From the NCBI GenBank assembly GCA_028818775.1, contig JAPPNE010000147.1:1-58508 (forward strand): a stretch of DNA of 58,508 nucleotides, written 5' to 3'. Shown here piece by piece: positions 35,460 to 43,241 of the stretch. A program made the position numbers and the translations under genes. Each line of letters opens with the position of its first letter. Positions within the stretch are counted from its first letter, which is position 1. The notes beneath the pieces are model-generated. The model had not been told where the DNA came from and did no database searches. It was given only the letters and a program-made list of their open reading frames with translations. The DNA comes from Deltaproteobacteria bacterium (GTDB lineage: Bacteria > Desulfobacterota > Binatia > UBA9968 > JAJDTQ01).

Positions 35460-36696
35460 TCAAACAACTCGCCACCATGGCGCTGCAAGGACATCCGGCG
35501 CCAGCCATTCCGTCGTGTCGCCCGCGTGCAGCAACAAACCCGCCCGGACTTGTCCGCGATACTCGGCGCGGAACGTGCGCAGGTGCCGGGTGTCGCCCAG
35601 GCCAGGACGCGGGGTTGCCTTGATCTCGATGGGCAGGAGTCCATCGGCGGTTTCCAGGACGAAGTCCACTTCCTCGCCGGCCGCGGTGCGCCAGTGGAGA
35701 ATCTCGGCCCGCGGGAGACGGGAGTCGCGCCACACGAGCAGGTCGTTGAGCACGACATTCTCCAGGAAAGCGCCGGTAGGCTCTCCGCCGGCCAGATGCA
35801 GGGCAACACCGGTGTCGCTCCAGTAGAGCTTCGGCGCCTTCATCAAGCGCTTGGTGCGGTTGACGGCGTAGGCCGGCACGCGCACGAGCAGGCAGGACGT
35901 TTCCAGGAGATTGAGGTAGCGGTGCACCGTGGCCTGCGGCAGCGCGATGTCGCGGCCCAATGCCGTCTGGTTGACCGTCTGGCCGACACACAGGCTGGCG
36001 GCGCGCATCAGGCGGCGAAAGTCCGGCAGGGACGCTACCGAAGAAAGCTGCAGCAGGTCGCGTTCCAGGTAGGTGCGCACGTATCCATCGAACCAGATGG
36101 CGCGTTTCTCGTCGTTTTCGAGATGCAAGGCGGGAGTCGGAAAGCCGCCGCGCCGGGCCAGCGCCTGCCAGTCCTCGGGGTCGGAGGCACCATCCGTGAC
36201 AACCTCCAGCCACGCCGTGTCGGGAGCGGCGAGCAATTGCTCCCATAAGTCCGCAGGTGCCCAAGCCAAGCTGCTCGCGCCGCGACATGGGCCACAGCGA
36301 AAGATGGCTGGCGCGGCCCGCCAGCGACTCGGAGACTTGGTGCATCAACAGCAGGTTGGCCGAGCCGGTCAACAGAAACTGGCCCGGGCGGCGATGGCGG
36401 TCAATTTCCATCTTGACCGCGGTCAAGAGCGCGGGGGCACGCTGCACCTCATCCAGTGTAACGGGAGTCTCACCACCCACCAGCGCCGGCGGATCGCGCA
36501 CGGCGGCGTCCAGCACGTCGAAGTCGTCCAACGAGATAAAGCGTCGCTCGCGGGACACCAACGGACCGGCCAAGGTGCTCTTTCCTGTCTGCCGGGCGCC
36601 GCTGATCACCACCGCCGGCATGGTACGCAGAGATTGCTCAAGGCGGAGCCCGATCAGTCGTGGGAGAAAATCATTCATGGCATGAATGATATCCAT
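35460..36696 (-). pseudogene. DUF4143-type AAA ATPase, broken by a frameshift
   Basis: From ATG 36696 the frame gives the N-terminal ATPase: Walker A SGARQTGKSTL, Walker B-like VTLDEVQRAPALL, and sensor FLLTGSANLLLM. Near 36260 the frame slips. The C-terminal DUF4143 half continues in another frame to 35460: YVRTYLERDLLQLSSV, PKLYWSDTGVALHL, and the nuclease-like EEVDFVLETADGLLPIEIKA. Each half is otherwise intact with matching family order, so a single indel (or sequencing error) explains the break. Full length would be about 411 residues, normal for the family. These ATPases are accessory-genome proteins often found beside toxin-antitoxin genes. Confidence 0.85.
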
Positions 36697-36713
36697 TCAC
36701 CGACTGAAACGCT
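36681..36713. repeat. 33-bp direct repeat, copy 1 (covers the DUF4143 start)
   Basis: Differs from 37507-37539 at three of 33 positions. The shared core is TGATATCCATTCA (36687-36699). The DUF4143 start codon (36696-36694) and its immediate leader lie inside this copy. Confidence 0.85.
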
Positions 36714-36812
36714 ACCCCCGCGGTCGATGCGGCGCAGATCGCTCCGTCACGGTGTGGGGCACGTAGCCGAGGATGGCGTTCCTCCACAAGATCAAACGAC
36801 AGTCTTCTGGAA

Positions 36813-37151
36813 CTATGGCGGATCCTTCTCCAGCAGCCGCTCCAGATGCGCTTCGATATTCATTCGCTCATGGAAGACCTCAACGACTTCGAGCGTCTCT
36901 CGCCTTTCCCGCAGAATCAAGTAATGTGACCCCTCGCGGACGTAGGTGAGGCCAGCCGCCTCCCGCGTGTCACGCATGAGGCGCTCGCAGGGCCGTGCCG
37001 CCAAGCCTCGTCCCAGAGCCAGGTCGGTAAGTCGTCGAGTCAACCGCGCCGCGTAGGCGTCGGCTTGTGCCGCTCCAAACCGCTCAATGGTGTAATCGAA
37101 TATGTCGGCCAGCCGGGCAAGCGCAACCGGCGCGTAGACAACCGTCTTCAT
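36813..37151 (-). CDS. parE: ParE/RelE-family toxin
   Basis: The 112-residue product shows the ParE fold: VVYAPVALARLADIFDYTIE at the N-terminus, RFGAAQADAYAARL, then GLTYVREGSHYLILRERR and VVEVFHERMN near the end. ParE toxins inhibit gyrase; RelE relatives cut mRNA, and sequence favours ParE. The ATG overlaps the antitoxin stop by four bases, the usual coupled order with antitoxin first. The 99-base gap to DUF4143 carries direct-repeat copy 1. Confidence 0.88.
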   Translation of the reverse strand: MKTVVYAPVALARLADIFDYTIERFGAAQADAYAARLTRRLTDLALGRGLAARPCERLMRDTREAAGLTYVREGSHYLILRERRETLEVVEVFHERMNIEAHLERLLEKDPP

Positions 37152-37429
37152 GTATTGCGGCGCCGCGTTTTCGCCTCCTGGAGAATGCCTCCGATGACGC
37201 TCGTGGGATCGCCTGTCCGACCTTCTCCTCGGTCGAGTTGATCCAGGCCGACGCCGATCCGGGCTCGAAGCTCGGTCAACTGATCCAGAAATTTCCGACG
37301 CTGCAGTTCACGAAGACCGTCCCGAACTACCTCGCTGGCGTTATTGTAGGCTCCTGCCGCGATCAGGTCGTCGACGAATTGCGCAAGCTGGGGAGTGAGT
37401 GCAACATTTCGGGCATGAGTTGCGGGCAT
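37148..37429 (-). CDS. parD: ParD/CopG-type antitoxin
   Basis: The 93-residue product has a short ribbon-helix-helix N-terminus (NVALTPQLAQFVDDLIAAG), then YNNASEVVRDGLREL, the conserved ParD 'SEVVRDGLR' helix, and a disordered toxin-binding tail. It should bind the operon promoter and neutralise the ParE encoded next. Slightly longer than typical (80-90). The pair is bracketed by 33-bp direct repeats. Confidence 0.9.
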   Translation of the reverse strand: MPATHARNVALTPQLAQFVDDLIAAGAYNNASEVVRDGLRELQRRKFLDQLTELRARIGVGLDQLDRGEGRTGDPTSVIGGILQEAKTRRRNT

Positions 37430-37506
37430 GTCCTGACCTCCGTTTTGTTTACTGGAAGCCTACCATAGGGTGGCAAAAACTGACACCCTCCCTGTCCCCG
37501 GCGTGC

Positions 37507-37539
37507 CATGATTGATATCCATTCATCGGCTGAAACGCT
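37507..37539. repeat. 33-bp direct repeat, copy 2
   Basis: Matches 36681-36713 at 30 of 33 positions. On the minus strand it again contains an ATG (37522) with MDIN, mimicking the DUF4143 start (MDII), but this frame stops after 20 residues. The DNA from 37540 to 37678 holds nothing else recognised. Confidence 0.85.
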
Positions 37540-37678
37540 GTCGACCGTGTCGACCCGCGAGCCAGCTCGTCGCTGGCATTTGCTTCACGAACTGACTCCC
37601 GCAGTCCATGCCCGTTTCCTTGATCGACCCCGGGAATCCTGTTAGACGCCAAATTTGGGTCCCACGCTCTCACGAGCC

Positions 37679-37966
37679 ATGGAAGCGCCTTACGACAGCC
37701 AGTCCGAAACCTCCGACGCGCTCATCGAGCGCCTCGCCCAGGCGGTGCATGCCCGGCGCATGACGGTGCCGGCGATCCTGTTTCTCGAAGCCCACAAACC
37801 GCTGACGTCGCTGTTCCACACGGCGGCGGTGATGAGCCTGCCGATGATGCTGCCGCTGTTCGGCGCGAAGGCGCGGGAGCTGCCGGCGTTTCTCCAGTCG
37901 CGGGACAACGTGGAGCGGCTCATCCGGCGCATCGAGGAACTGGCCGGAGAAGGCGGAGGCGGCTGA
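37679..37966 (+). CDS. Small protein heading the DUF6754/GlmL operon
   Basis: The 95-residue product from ATG 37679 is helical: an ALIERLAQAVHARRMTVPAI stretch, then ILFLEAHKPLTSLFHTAAVM with moderately hydrophobic character, a second hydrophobic stretch (SLPMMLPLFG), and a charged C-terminal helix (NVERLIRRIEELAGEG). No family recognised. The first half of the hydrophobic region may dip into the membrane. The stop overlaps the next start (TGATG), so it is part of the operon. An upstream ATG would add eight residues without a ribosome site. Confidence 0.7.
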   Translation: MEAPYDSQSETSDALIERLAQAVHARRMTVPAILFLEAHKPLTSLFHTAAVMSLPMMLPLFGAKARELPAFLQSRDNVERLIRRIEELAGEGGGG

Positions 37967-38775
37967 TGGGCGGCTTCGAGAACGCCACTCCGGGAGTGCT
38001 GGTGGTGATGGCCCTGATGATCGGGCCGGTGCTCTACTACATCCGCGTGGCGCGGCGGCGGAAGGACCTCTACGTGCGCCGGCTGGCGGGGGTGGACGCC
38101 ATCGACGAGGCCGCCGGGCGCGCGGCGGAGCTGGGGCGTCCGCTGTCCTTCTCCACCGGCCTCACCAACGTCAGCCCGGTCCTGTACGCCTGCTTGGGCG
38201 TGCTCTACTACGTGGCGCGCAAGGCGGCGCAGTACCGCTCGCGCCTGCTGGTGCCCCAGAACACCCCGGAGGTCATGGCCATCGCCGAGGACGTGCTGCG
38301 CGAAGCCTACCGCGCCGAGGGCCGCTCGGCCCAGTTCGACCCGCGCAACATCCGTTTCCTCTCCGAGGAACAGTTCGCCTTCGCCGCGGGCTACATCGGG
38401 ATGGTGCAGCGGGAGCGCGTGGCCGGCGCCTTTCTCTTCGGCCACTTCGCCGCCGAATCGCTGATCCTGGCCGAGGCGGGGCAGCAGGTGGGCGCCATGC
38501 AGGTGGGCGCCTCGGTAAGCCCCGAGCAGGTGGCGTTCTTCATCGCGGCGTGCGACTACACCCTCATCGGCGAGGAACTGTTCGCCGCCTCGGCCTACCT
38601 CACCCGTGAGCCGGTCCAGCTCGGCAGCCTCTACGGGCAGGACCGCGCCAAGCTCTTCCTGTTCCTGATGATCCTGGCCGGGGTGGGCATCGCCACCCTG
38701 AACAGCCTGTGGCCCGAGCTGGGCCTCACCAACCTGGGCACGCTCATGCACGTCGGCTGGGGGTTCGGGTCGTGA
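37966..38775 (+). CDS. DUF6754 domain-containing membrane protein
   Basis: The 269-residue product has an N-terminal helix (GVLVVMALMIGPVLYYIRVA). A soluble domain follows with the DUF6754 landmarks as I know them: DLYVRRLAGVDAIDEAAGRA, the APAQ-like VPQNTPEVM and LREAYRAEG segments, EEQFAFAAGYIGMVQRERVA, and FFIAACDYTLIGEELFAASA. A C-terminal helix ends the protein (LFLFLMILAGVGIATLNSLW). The family is of unknown function. It is coupled to both neighbours by overlapping start and stop codons. Nothing resembles an enzyme active site. Confidence 0.82.
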   Translation: MGGFENATPGVLVVMALMIGPVLYYIRVARRRKDLYVRRLAGVDAIDEAAGRAAELGRPLSFSTGLTNVSPVLYACLGVLYYVARKAAQYRSRLLVPQNTPEVMAIAEDVLREAYRAEGRSAQFDPRNIRFLSEEQFAFAAGYIGMVQRERVAGAFLFGHFAAESLILAEAGQQVGAMQVGASVSPEQVAFFIAACDYTLIGEELFAASAYLTREPVQLGSLYGQDRAKLFLFLMILAGVGIATLNSLWPELGLTNLGTLMHVGWGFGS

Positions 38776-39821
38776 ACGTGCGGGCGCGCCTGATCAAGCT
38801 CGTCACGTTCCTGGGCGGCATCTATTTCTTCCTGGAGTTCGTGCTCCCGGGCACCGTGTTCGGGGTCAAGGTCGACACCTACCACGACCAGATCTCCAAC
38901 GGCTTCATCACCGTGGGGGCCATGGCCGCGGGGCTGGGGCTCATCAACCTGCTCATGCAGCACGGCTCGCGCATCGTCTTCCGGCGCCGGGAGTGGTTCT
39001 ACAGCGTGACGCTGCTTTCCGGCCTCGCCATCATGATCGTCGTGACGGTCCAGGACTGGCGCGGTACCGGGCGGGTGGCGGAGGAAGTAGCGGGTATTTC
39101 CCGGCTGGCGGACTTCGCCGGACGCATCCGGTCGGACCACGAAAACGCGGCCGAGGGCGTGCTGCCCGCGCCCGCGCGCAACCGCAGCCTGCGGGAAGCG
39201 TTGAACCGCCTGCTGGCGCGCATCGAAGACGAGGCCGGCGCCTTCGACCTCGCGCGTTTCGTGCAAGGGAGCATCGACCACGGACTCGCGCGGGGCTACC
39301 TGGCGGAGGTGGGGAACCGCGCCGGGGCGGCGCGCGCCGCGGCCGAACGGCTCACCGTGGCCGACGGCGTGGCGCCGGACCTAGCCGCCAACGCGGCGGT
39401 CGTGCGCGCCCTGCGCGGCCTCGCCGAGAACTGGCGCAACCTGCGCAACCTCGAGTACGAGTACTCCACGCCCAAGCACGTCTACCGGCTGCTCTTCGAA
39501 GGGCTGTTCGTGGCCCTGGGCTCGGCCATGTTCTCGCTCCTGGGCTTCTACATCGCGGCCGCGGCCTACCGCGCCTTCCGGGTGCGCTCCGCCGAATCGT
39601 CGCTCATGATGATCGCCGCGGTGCTGGTGATGCTCGGGCAGATCCCCTTCGGCGTGTGGATCTGGTCCGGGCTGCCGGACCTCCGGCTGTGGCTCCTGGA
39701 GATACCCAACTCGGCCGCGTTCCGCGCCATCACCTTCGGTGCCGGGGTGGCGGGACTGGTGATGGCGTTCCGCATGTGGTTCTCCATCGAATCGGAGTCC
39801 TTCGACCGGGAGGAACGCTGA
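38772..39821 (+). CDS. Hypothetical polytopic membrane protein with a large loop domain
   Basis: The 349-residue product starts at GTG 38772 (GTGA overlap with DUF6754). Three N-terminal helices (TFLGGIYFFLEFVLPG, GFITVGAMAAGLGLINLLM, FYSVTLLSGLAIMIVVTVQD) lead to an alpha-helical soluble region of about 140 residues rich in Ala/Arg (RIRSDHENAAEGV to LRNLEYEYSTPKHV). Three or four more helices follow (EGLFVALGSAMFSLLGFYIA onward). No family recognised. It probably forms the membrane core with the other operon products. Confidence 0.72.
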   Translation: MNVRARLIKLVTFLGGIYFFLEFVLPGTVFGVKVDTYHDQISNGFITVGAMAAGLGLINLLMQHGSRIVFRRREWFYSVTLLSGLAIMIVVTVQDWRGTGRVAEEVAGISRLADFAGRIRSDHENAAEGVLPAPARNRSLREALNRLLARIEDEAGAFDLARFVQGSIDHGLARGYLAEVGNRAGAARAAAERLTVADGVAPDLAANAAVVRALRGLAENWRNLRNLEYEYSTPKHVYRLLFEGLFVALGSAMFSLLGFYIAAAAYRAFRVRSAESSLMMIAAVLVMLGQIPFGVWIWSGLPDLRLWLLEIPNSAAFRAITFGAGVAGLVMAFRMWFSIESESFDREER

Positions 39822-39822
39822 C

Positions 39823-40692
39823 GTGAACCTCGCCCGGCTCGACCGCCGCTGGATCTACCTCTTGGTCTTCCTGGCCCTGAGCGCGCCCATCGTGACGCAG
39901 TACACGGTGCAGCCGGCGCGCATGAGCGACGCGGAGCGGTTCTTCGAGGTGGTGGAAGGCATCGAGACGGCGCCCGGTCGCTACGCCTTCGTGGCCATGG
40001 ACTTCGGCCCCAGCACCAAGGGCGAGAACCAGCCGCAGGCGCGCGCGGTGGTGGAACACCTGATGCGCCGGCGCATCCCGGTGATCCTGTTCTCGCTCTA
40101 TCACCTCGCCGAGCCGTTCCTCAAGTCCATCCCCGAGGAGGTGGCGCGCCAGCTCGAGCGCGAAAACCCCGGCGAGACCTGGGAGTACGGCCGCGACTGG
40201 ATCAACCTGGGCTACCGGCCCGGAGCACGCATCCTGATCCAGGCGATTCCCAAGTCGGAGAACCTGGCCGAGCTGTTCCAGAAGGACGCCCGCGGCAACC
40301 GCATCTCCGAGCTGCCCGCGTTCAGCGAACTGCGCACGCTGCGCCAGATCGCCTTTCTCGCCGAGTTCACCGGCCTGGTGGACGCGTTCGACAACTACGT
40401 GCAGTTTTTCACCAGCAAAGACTACACCCCCGCCTTCGGCCACGGCTGCACCTCCATCACCATCCCGGAGGCGTTCATCTACCTGGACTCGGGACAGATC
40501 CAGGGCCTGCTGGGCGGGCTGGCCGGGGCCGCATGGTACTCGGAGCTGCTGAGCCGGCACTACCCCGAGCGCCCGGTGGACGAGTCGCTGATGCTCAACA
40601 CCGGGCTGGGGGTGGCCCAGCTCGTGGTCATCGCGTTCATCGTGCTGGGGAACCTGGCGGGCCTGTTCGGGCGCCGAAGGGAAGGGTCCTGA
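39823..40692 (+). CDS. Hypothetical protein with Rossmann-like domain between two membrane helices
   Basis: The 289-residue product has an N-terminal anchor (RWIYLLVFLALSAPIVTQY). A central domain with alternating strands and helices follows (YAFVAMDFGPSTKGENQPQA, RRRIPVILFSLYHLAEPFL, GARILIQAIPKSENLAELF). A C-terminal helix ends it (LGVAQLVVIAFIVLGNLAGL). The central domain should face the periplasm. The SIPEEVARQLERENPGETWE and FGHGCTSITIPEAFIY segments look well conserved, but no family is recognised. It starts one base after the previous stop. Confidence 0.72.
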   Translation: MNLARLDRRWIYLLVFLALSAPIVTQYTVQPARMSDAERFFEVVEGIETAPGRYAFVAMDFGPSTKGENQPQARAVVEHLMRRRIPVILFSLYHLAEPFLKSIPEEVARQLERENPGETWEYGRDWINLGYRPGARILIQAIPKSENLAELFQKDARGNRISELPAFSELRTLRQIAFLAEFTGLVDAFDNYVQFFTSKDYTPAFGHGCTSITIPEAFIYLDSGQIQGLLGGLAGAAWYSELLSRHYPERPVDESLMLNTGLGVAQLVVIAFIVLGNLAGLFGRRREGS

Positions 40693-40695
40693 CCC

Positions 40696-41406
40696 ATGAC
40701 CAGCCTGGACGCCTGGCACGTGGCCACGGTGCTCGTGGGGGGCATCGGGACGCTCGCCGTCTTCAGCTTCCTGATCAAGGAGAACCCCTTCTTCCGGTTC
40801 TTCGAGCACCTGTTCATCGGCATTGCCGCGGGTTTCCTCCTGGTACTGGGCATCAAGAACTTCCTCTGGCCCAAGGTGCTGGTGCCGATGCTGGGCCTGG
40901 ATATCGTGACCTACCCGGACGGCAGCCTCTCCCACGAGTACGACCCGCGGCTCCTGCTCTACCTCCTGCCCATGGTGTTCGGGCTGTTCTACTACTTCCT
41001 GTACTCGCGGCGGTACGCTTGGCTCGCCAAGCTGGTCATCGGCTTCTCCCTGGGAGTGAGCGGCGGGCTGGCCTTCAAGGGTTTCTTCAACCAGATCATG
41101 CCCCAGGTGGTGAGCAGCTTCCGGCCCCTGGTGGTGTTCGAGGAGGGCGTCCTGGCGGTGGGCGCCAGCCTGGAGAACGCGTTCTTCATCTTCACGCTGC
41201 TGGCGGTCATGTACTACTTCTTCTTCTCGTTCCGGCACGGGAACCGCGCCGCCGACGGCGTCGCCCTCTCGGGCCGCTGGCTGCTCATGGTGTGCTTCGG
41301 CGCGTTCTTCGGCTCCACGGTCATGGCGCGCACGGCGCTGCTGGTGGAGCGGGTGCAGTTCCTGCTCATCGACTGGTACGGCGCGCTGGCGGGGCTGATC
41401 GCATGA
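40696..41406 (+). CDS. Hypothetical polytopic membrane protein
   Basis: The 236-residue product has about six helices, starting VATVLVGGIGTLAVFSFLIK and LFIGIAAGFLLVLGIKNFLW. Short loops and a GFSLGVSGGLAFKGFFNQ glycine-rich segment lie between later helices. It begins three bases after the previous gene, and its stop overlaps the GlmL-type ATPase start (ATGA). No transporter signature is seen. It is probably a membrane partner of the ATPase. Confidence 0.72.
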   Translation: MTSLDAWHVATVLVGGIGTLAVFSFLIKENPFFRFFEHLFIGIAAGFLLVLGIKNFLWPKVLVPMLGLDIVTYPDGSLSHEYDPRLLLYLLPMVFGLFYYFLYSRRYAWLAKLVIGFSLGVSGGLAFKGFFNQIMPQVVSSFRPLVVFEEGVLAVGASLENAFFIFTLLAVMYYFFFSFRHGNRAADGVALSGRWLLMVCFGAFFGSTVMARTALLVERVQFLLIDWYGALAGLIA

Positions 41407-43241
41407 AGACGGATCCCGTCTCCCTGCGCACCGTGCTGGTCACGGACTGCGGCTCCACCACCACCAAGGCGCTGCTGTTCGAGAAGACCGGAGAAGGCTG
41501 GCGCCAGACGCACCGCGGCGAGGCGCCCACCACGGTGGAGCAGCCGGTGGCGGACGTGACCGTCGGCGCGCGCAACGCCTTCGCCGAGGTGGAAGAGATC
41601 AGCGGACGGACGATCCTCATGTCCGACGCCGGGCAGGACGGCGGGGCGCCGTTCCTCGAATCGGGCGAAGACCGCGCCCACGGCATTGACCTCTACCTCT
41701 CCACCAGCTCCGCCGGCGGCGGGTTGCAGATGACCGTGGCCGGGGTGGTGCGGCAGATGAGCGCGGAGTCCGCGGAACGGGCGGCCCTGAGCGCCGGCGC
41801 CATCGTCATGGACGCCATCTCCGCGGACGACGGGCGCGAGGACCACGAGCGCATCCAGCGGCTGCGGCAACTGCGGCCCGACATCGTGCTGCTCACCGGC
41901 GGCGTGGACGGCGGCTCCCAGGAGCACGTGGTGGAGATGGCGGAGACCCTGGTGGCGGCGTCGCCGCGGCCCCGGTTCGGCGACACGCTGCGACTGCCGG
42001 TGATCTACGCGGGCAACCACGAAGCCGTGGACGATGTCCGCCGCATCCTGGAGAAGACCGCGCAGATGGCGGTGGTGGACAACGTGCGCCCGGACCTCGA
42101 CGCCGAGAACCTCGGTCCGGCGCGGGAGGCCATCCACGAGTTCTTCCTCACCCACGTCATGAGCCACTCGCCGGGCTACGACAAGCTGCTGCGCTGGACG
42201 CCGGTGCCGGTGATGCCCACGCCCGCGGCCGTGGGCGACATGGTGCGGGAGCACGCCGTGAGCACCGGACAGGCGGTGTTGTGCGCGGACATCGGCGGCG
42301 CCACCACCGACGTGTTCAGCGTGTTCGAGAACCGGGACGGCGAGCCGGCGTTCAACCGCACGGTGAGCGCCAACCTGGGCATGAGCTACTCCGTGGCCAA
42401 CGTGCTGATCGAGGCCGGCGTCGAAGGCATCCGCCGTTGGCTCCCCTACGAGATCCAGCCCTCGGAGATCCGCGACCGGTTGCGCAACAAGATGATCCGG
42501 CCCACCTCGATTCCGCAGACTCTGGAGGACCTGTGGCTGGAGCAGGCGGTGTGCCGGGAGGCCCTGCGCCTGGCGCTGGTGCACCACCGCTCCCTGGCGG
42601 TGGGGCTCGGCGGCGTGCAGCAGCAGCGCGGCATCGCCGACATCTTCTCGCAGACCGCGAGCCGCGCGGGCCTGGTGGACATGATGCGCCTGGACTTGGT
42701 GATCGGCTCCGGCGGCGTCCTGAGCCACGCCCCGGACCGCCTGAGCGCCGCGCTCATGATCCTGGAGGGGTTCGGGCTGCTGGGCTTCACGCAGATCGCC
42801 GTCGACTCCATCTTCATGATGCCCCACCTGGGCGTGTTCGCCTCGATCCATCCCGAAGCCGCGCGCGAGATATTCCTGCGCGACTGCCTCGTGAACGTGG
42901 CCCACGCGGTGGTGCCCGTGTTCCCGCGCAAGCGCCCGGCGGGCTCGGTGCTCGCGGAAGTGTTCGTCAACGGCGAACCCGCCGAACCCTTCAAGGCGGG
43001 CGTACTGGAGCGCATCGGCCTGGAACCCGGCGCCGCCACCCGGCTCGTGGTCCGGCCCGCGCGCGGATCCATCGACGTGGGCGCCGGCCCGGGCATGCCC
43101 CTGGACCGGGAATTCACCGCGGGCATCTGCGGCGTCATCCTCGACGGCCGCAACCGGCCTCTTCAAACCGCTCCGTCCGTGGACGAGCAAGCGGCGGAGC
43201 GCCGGGCCGTCATGGCCGGACTGGGGCTCATCGAATCATGA
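41403..43241 (+). CDS. GlmL/MutL-family ASKHA ATPase (glutamate mutase L-like)
   Basis: The 612-residue product has the actin-like ATPase motifs: phosphate 1 LVTDCGSTTTKALLF (Asp15), phosphate 2 CADIGGATTDVFSV (about 293-306) and adenosine motif LVIGSGGVLSHAP (about 430-443). STSSAGGGLQMTVAGVVR and NLGMSYSVANVLIEAGVE are typical of glutamate mutase L proteins. In clostridia GlmL lies between the mutase subunits and is thought to repair or reload the cobalamin enzyme. No mutase subunit is encoded here; the ATPase is coupled to membrane genes instead. Its client is therefore unknown. Confidence 0.88.
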   Translation: MKTDPVSLRTVLVTDCGSTTTKALLFEKTGEGWRQTHRGEAPTTVEQPVADVTVGARNAFAEVEEISGRTILMSDAGQDGGAPFLESGEDRAHGIDLYLSTSSAGGGLQMTVAGVVRQMSAESAERAALSAGAIVMDAISADDGREDHERIQRLRQLRPDIVLLTGGVDGGSQEHVVEMAETLVAASPRPRFGDTLRLPVIYAGNHEAVDDVRRILEKTAQMAVVDNVRPDLDAENLGPAREAIHEFFLTHVMSHSPGYDKLLRWTPVPVMPTPAAVGDMVREHAVSTGQAVLCADIGGATTDVFSVFENRDGEPAFNRTVSANLGMSYSVANVLIEAGVEGIRRWLPYEIQPSEIRDRLRNKMIRPTSIPQTLEDLWLEQAVCREALRLALVHHRSLAVGLGGVQQQRGIADIFSQTASRAGLVDMMRLDLVIGSGGVLSHAPDRLSAALMILEGFGLLGFTQIAVDSIFMMPHLGVFASIHPEAAREIFLRDCLVNVAHAVVPVFPRKRPAGSVLAEVFVNGEPAEPFKAGVLERIGLEPGAATRLVVRPARGSIDVGAGPGMPLDREFTAGICGVILDGRNRPLQTAPSVDEQAAERRAVMAGLGLIES

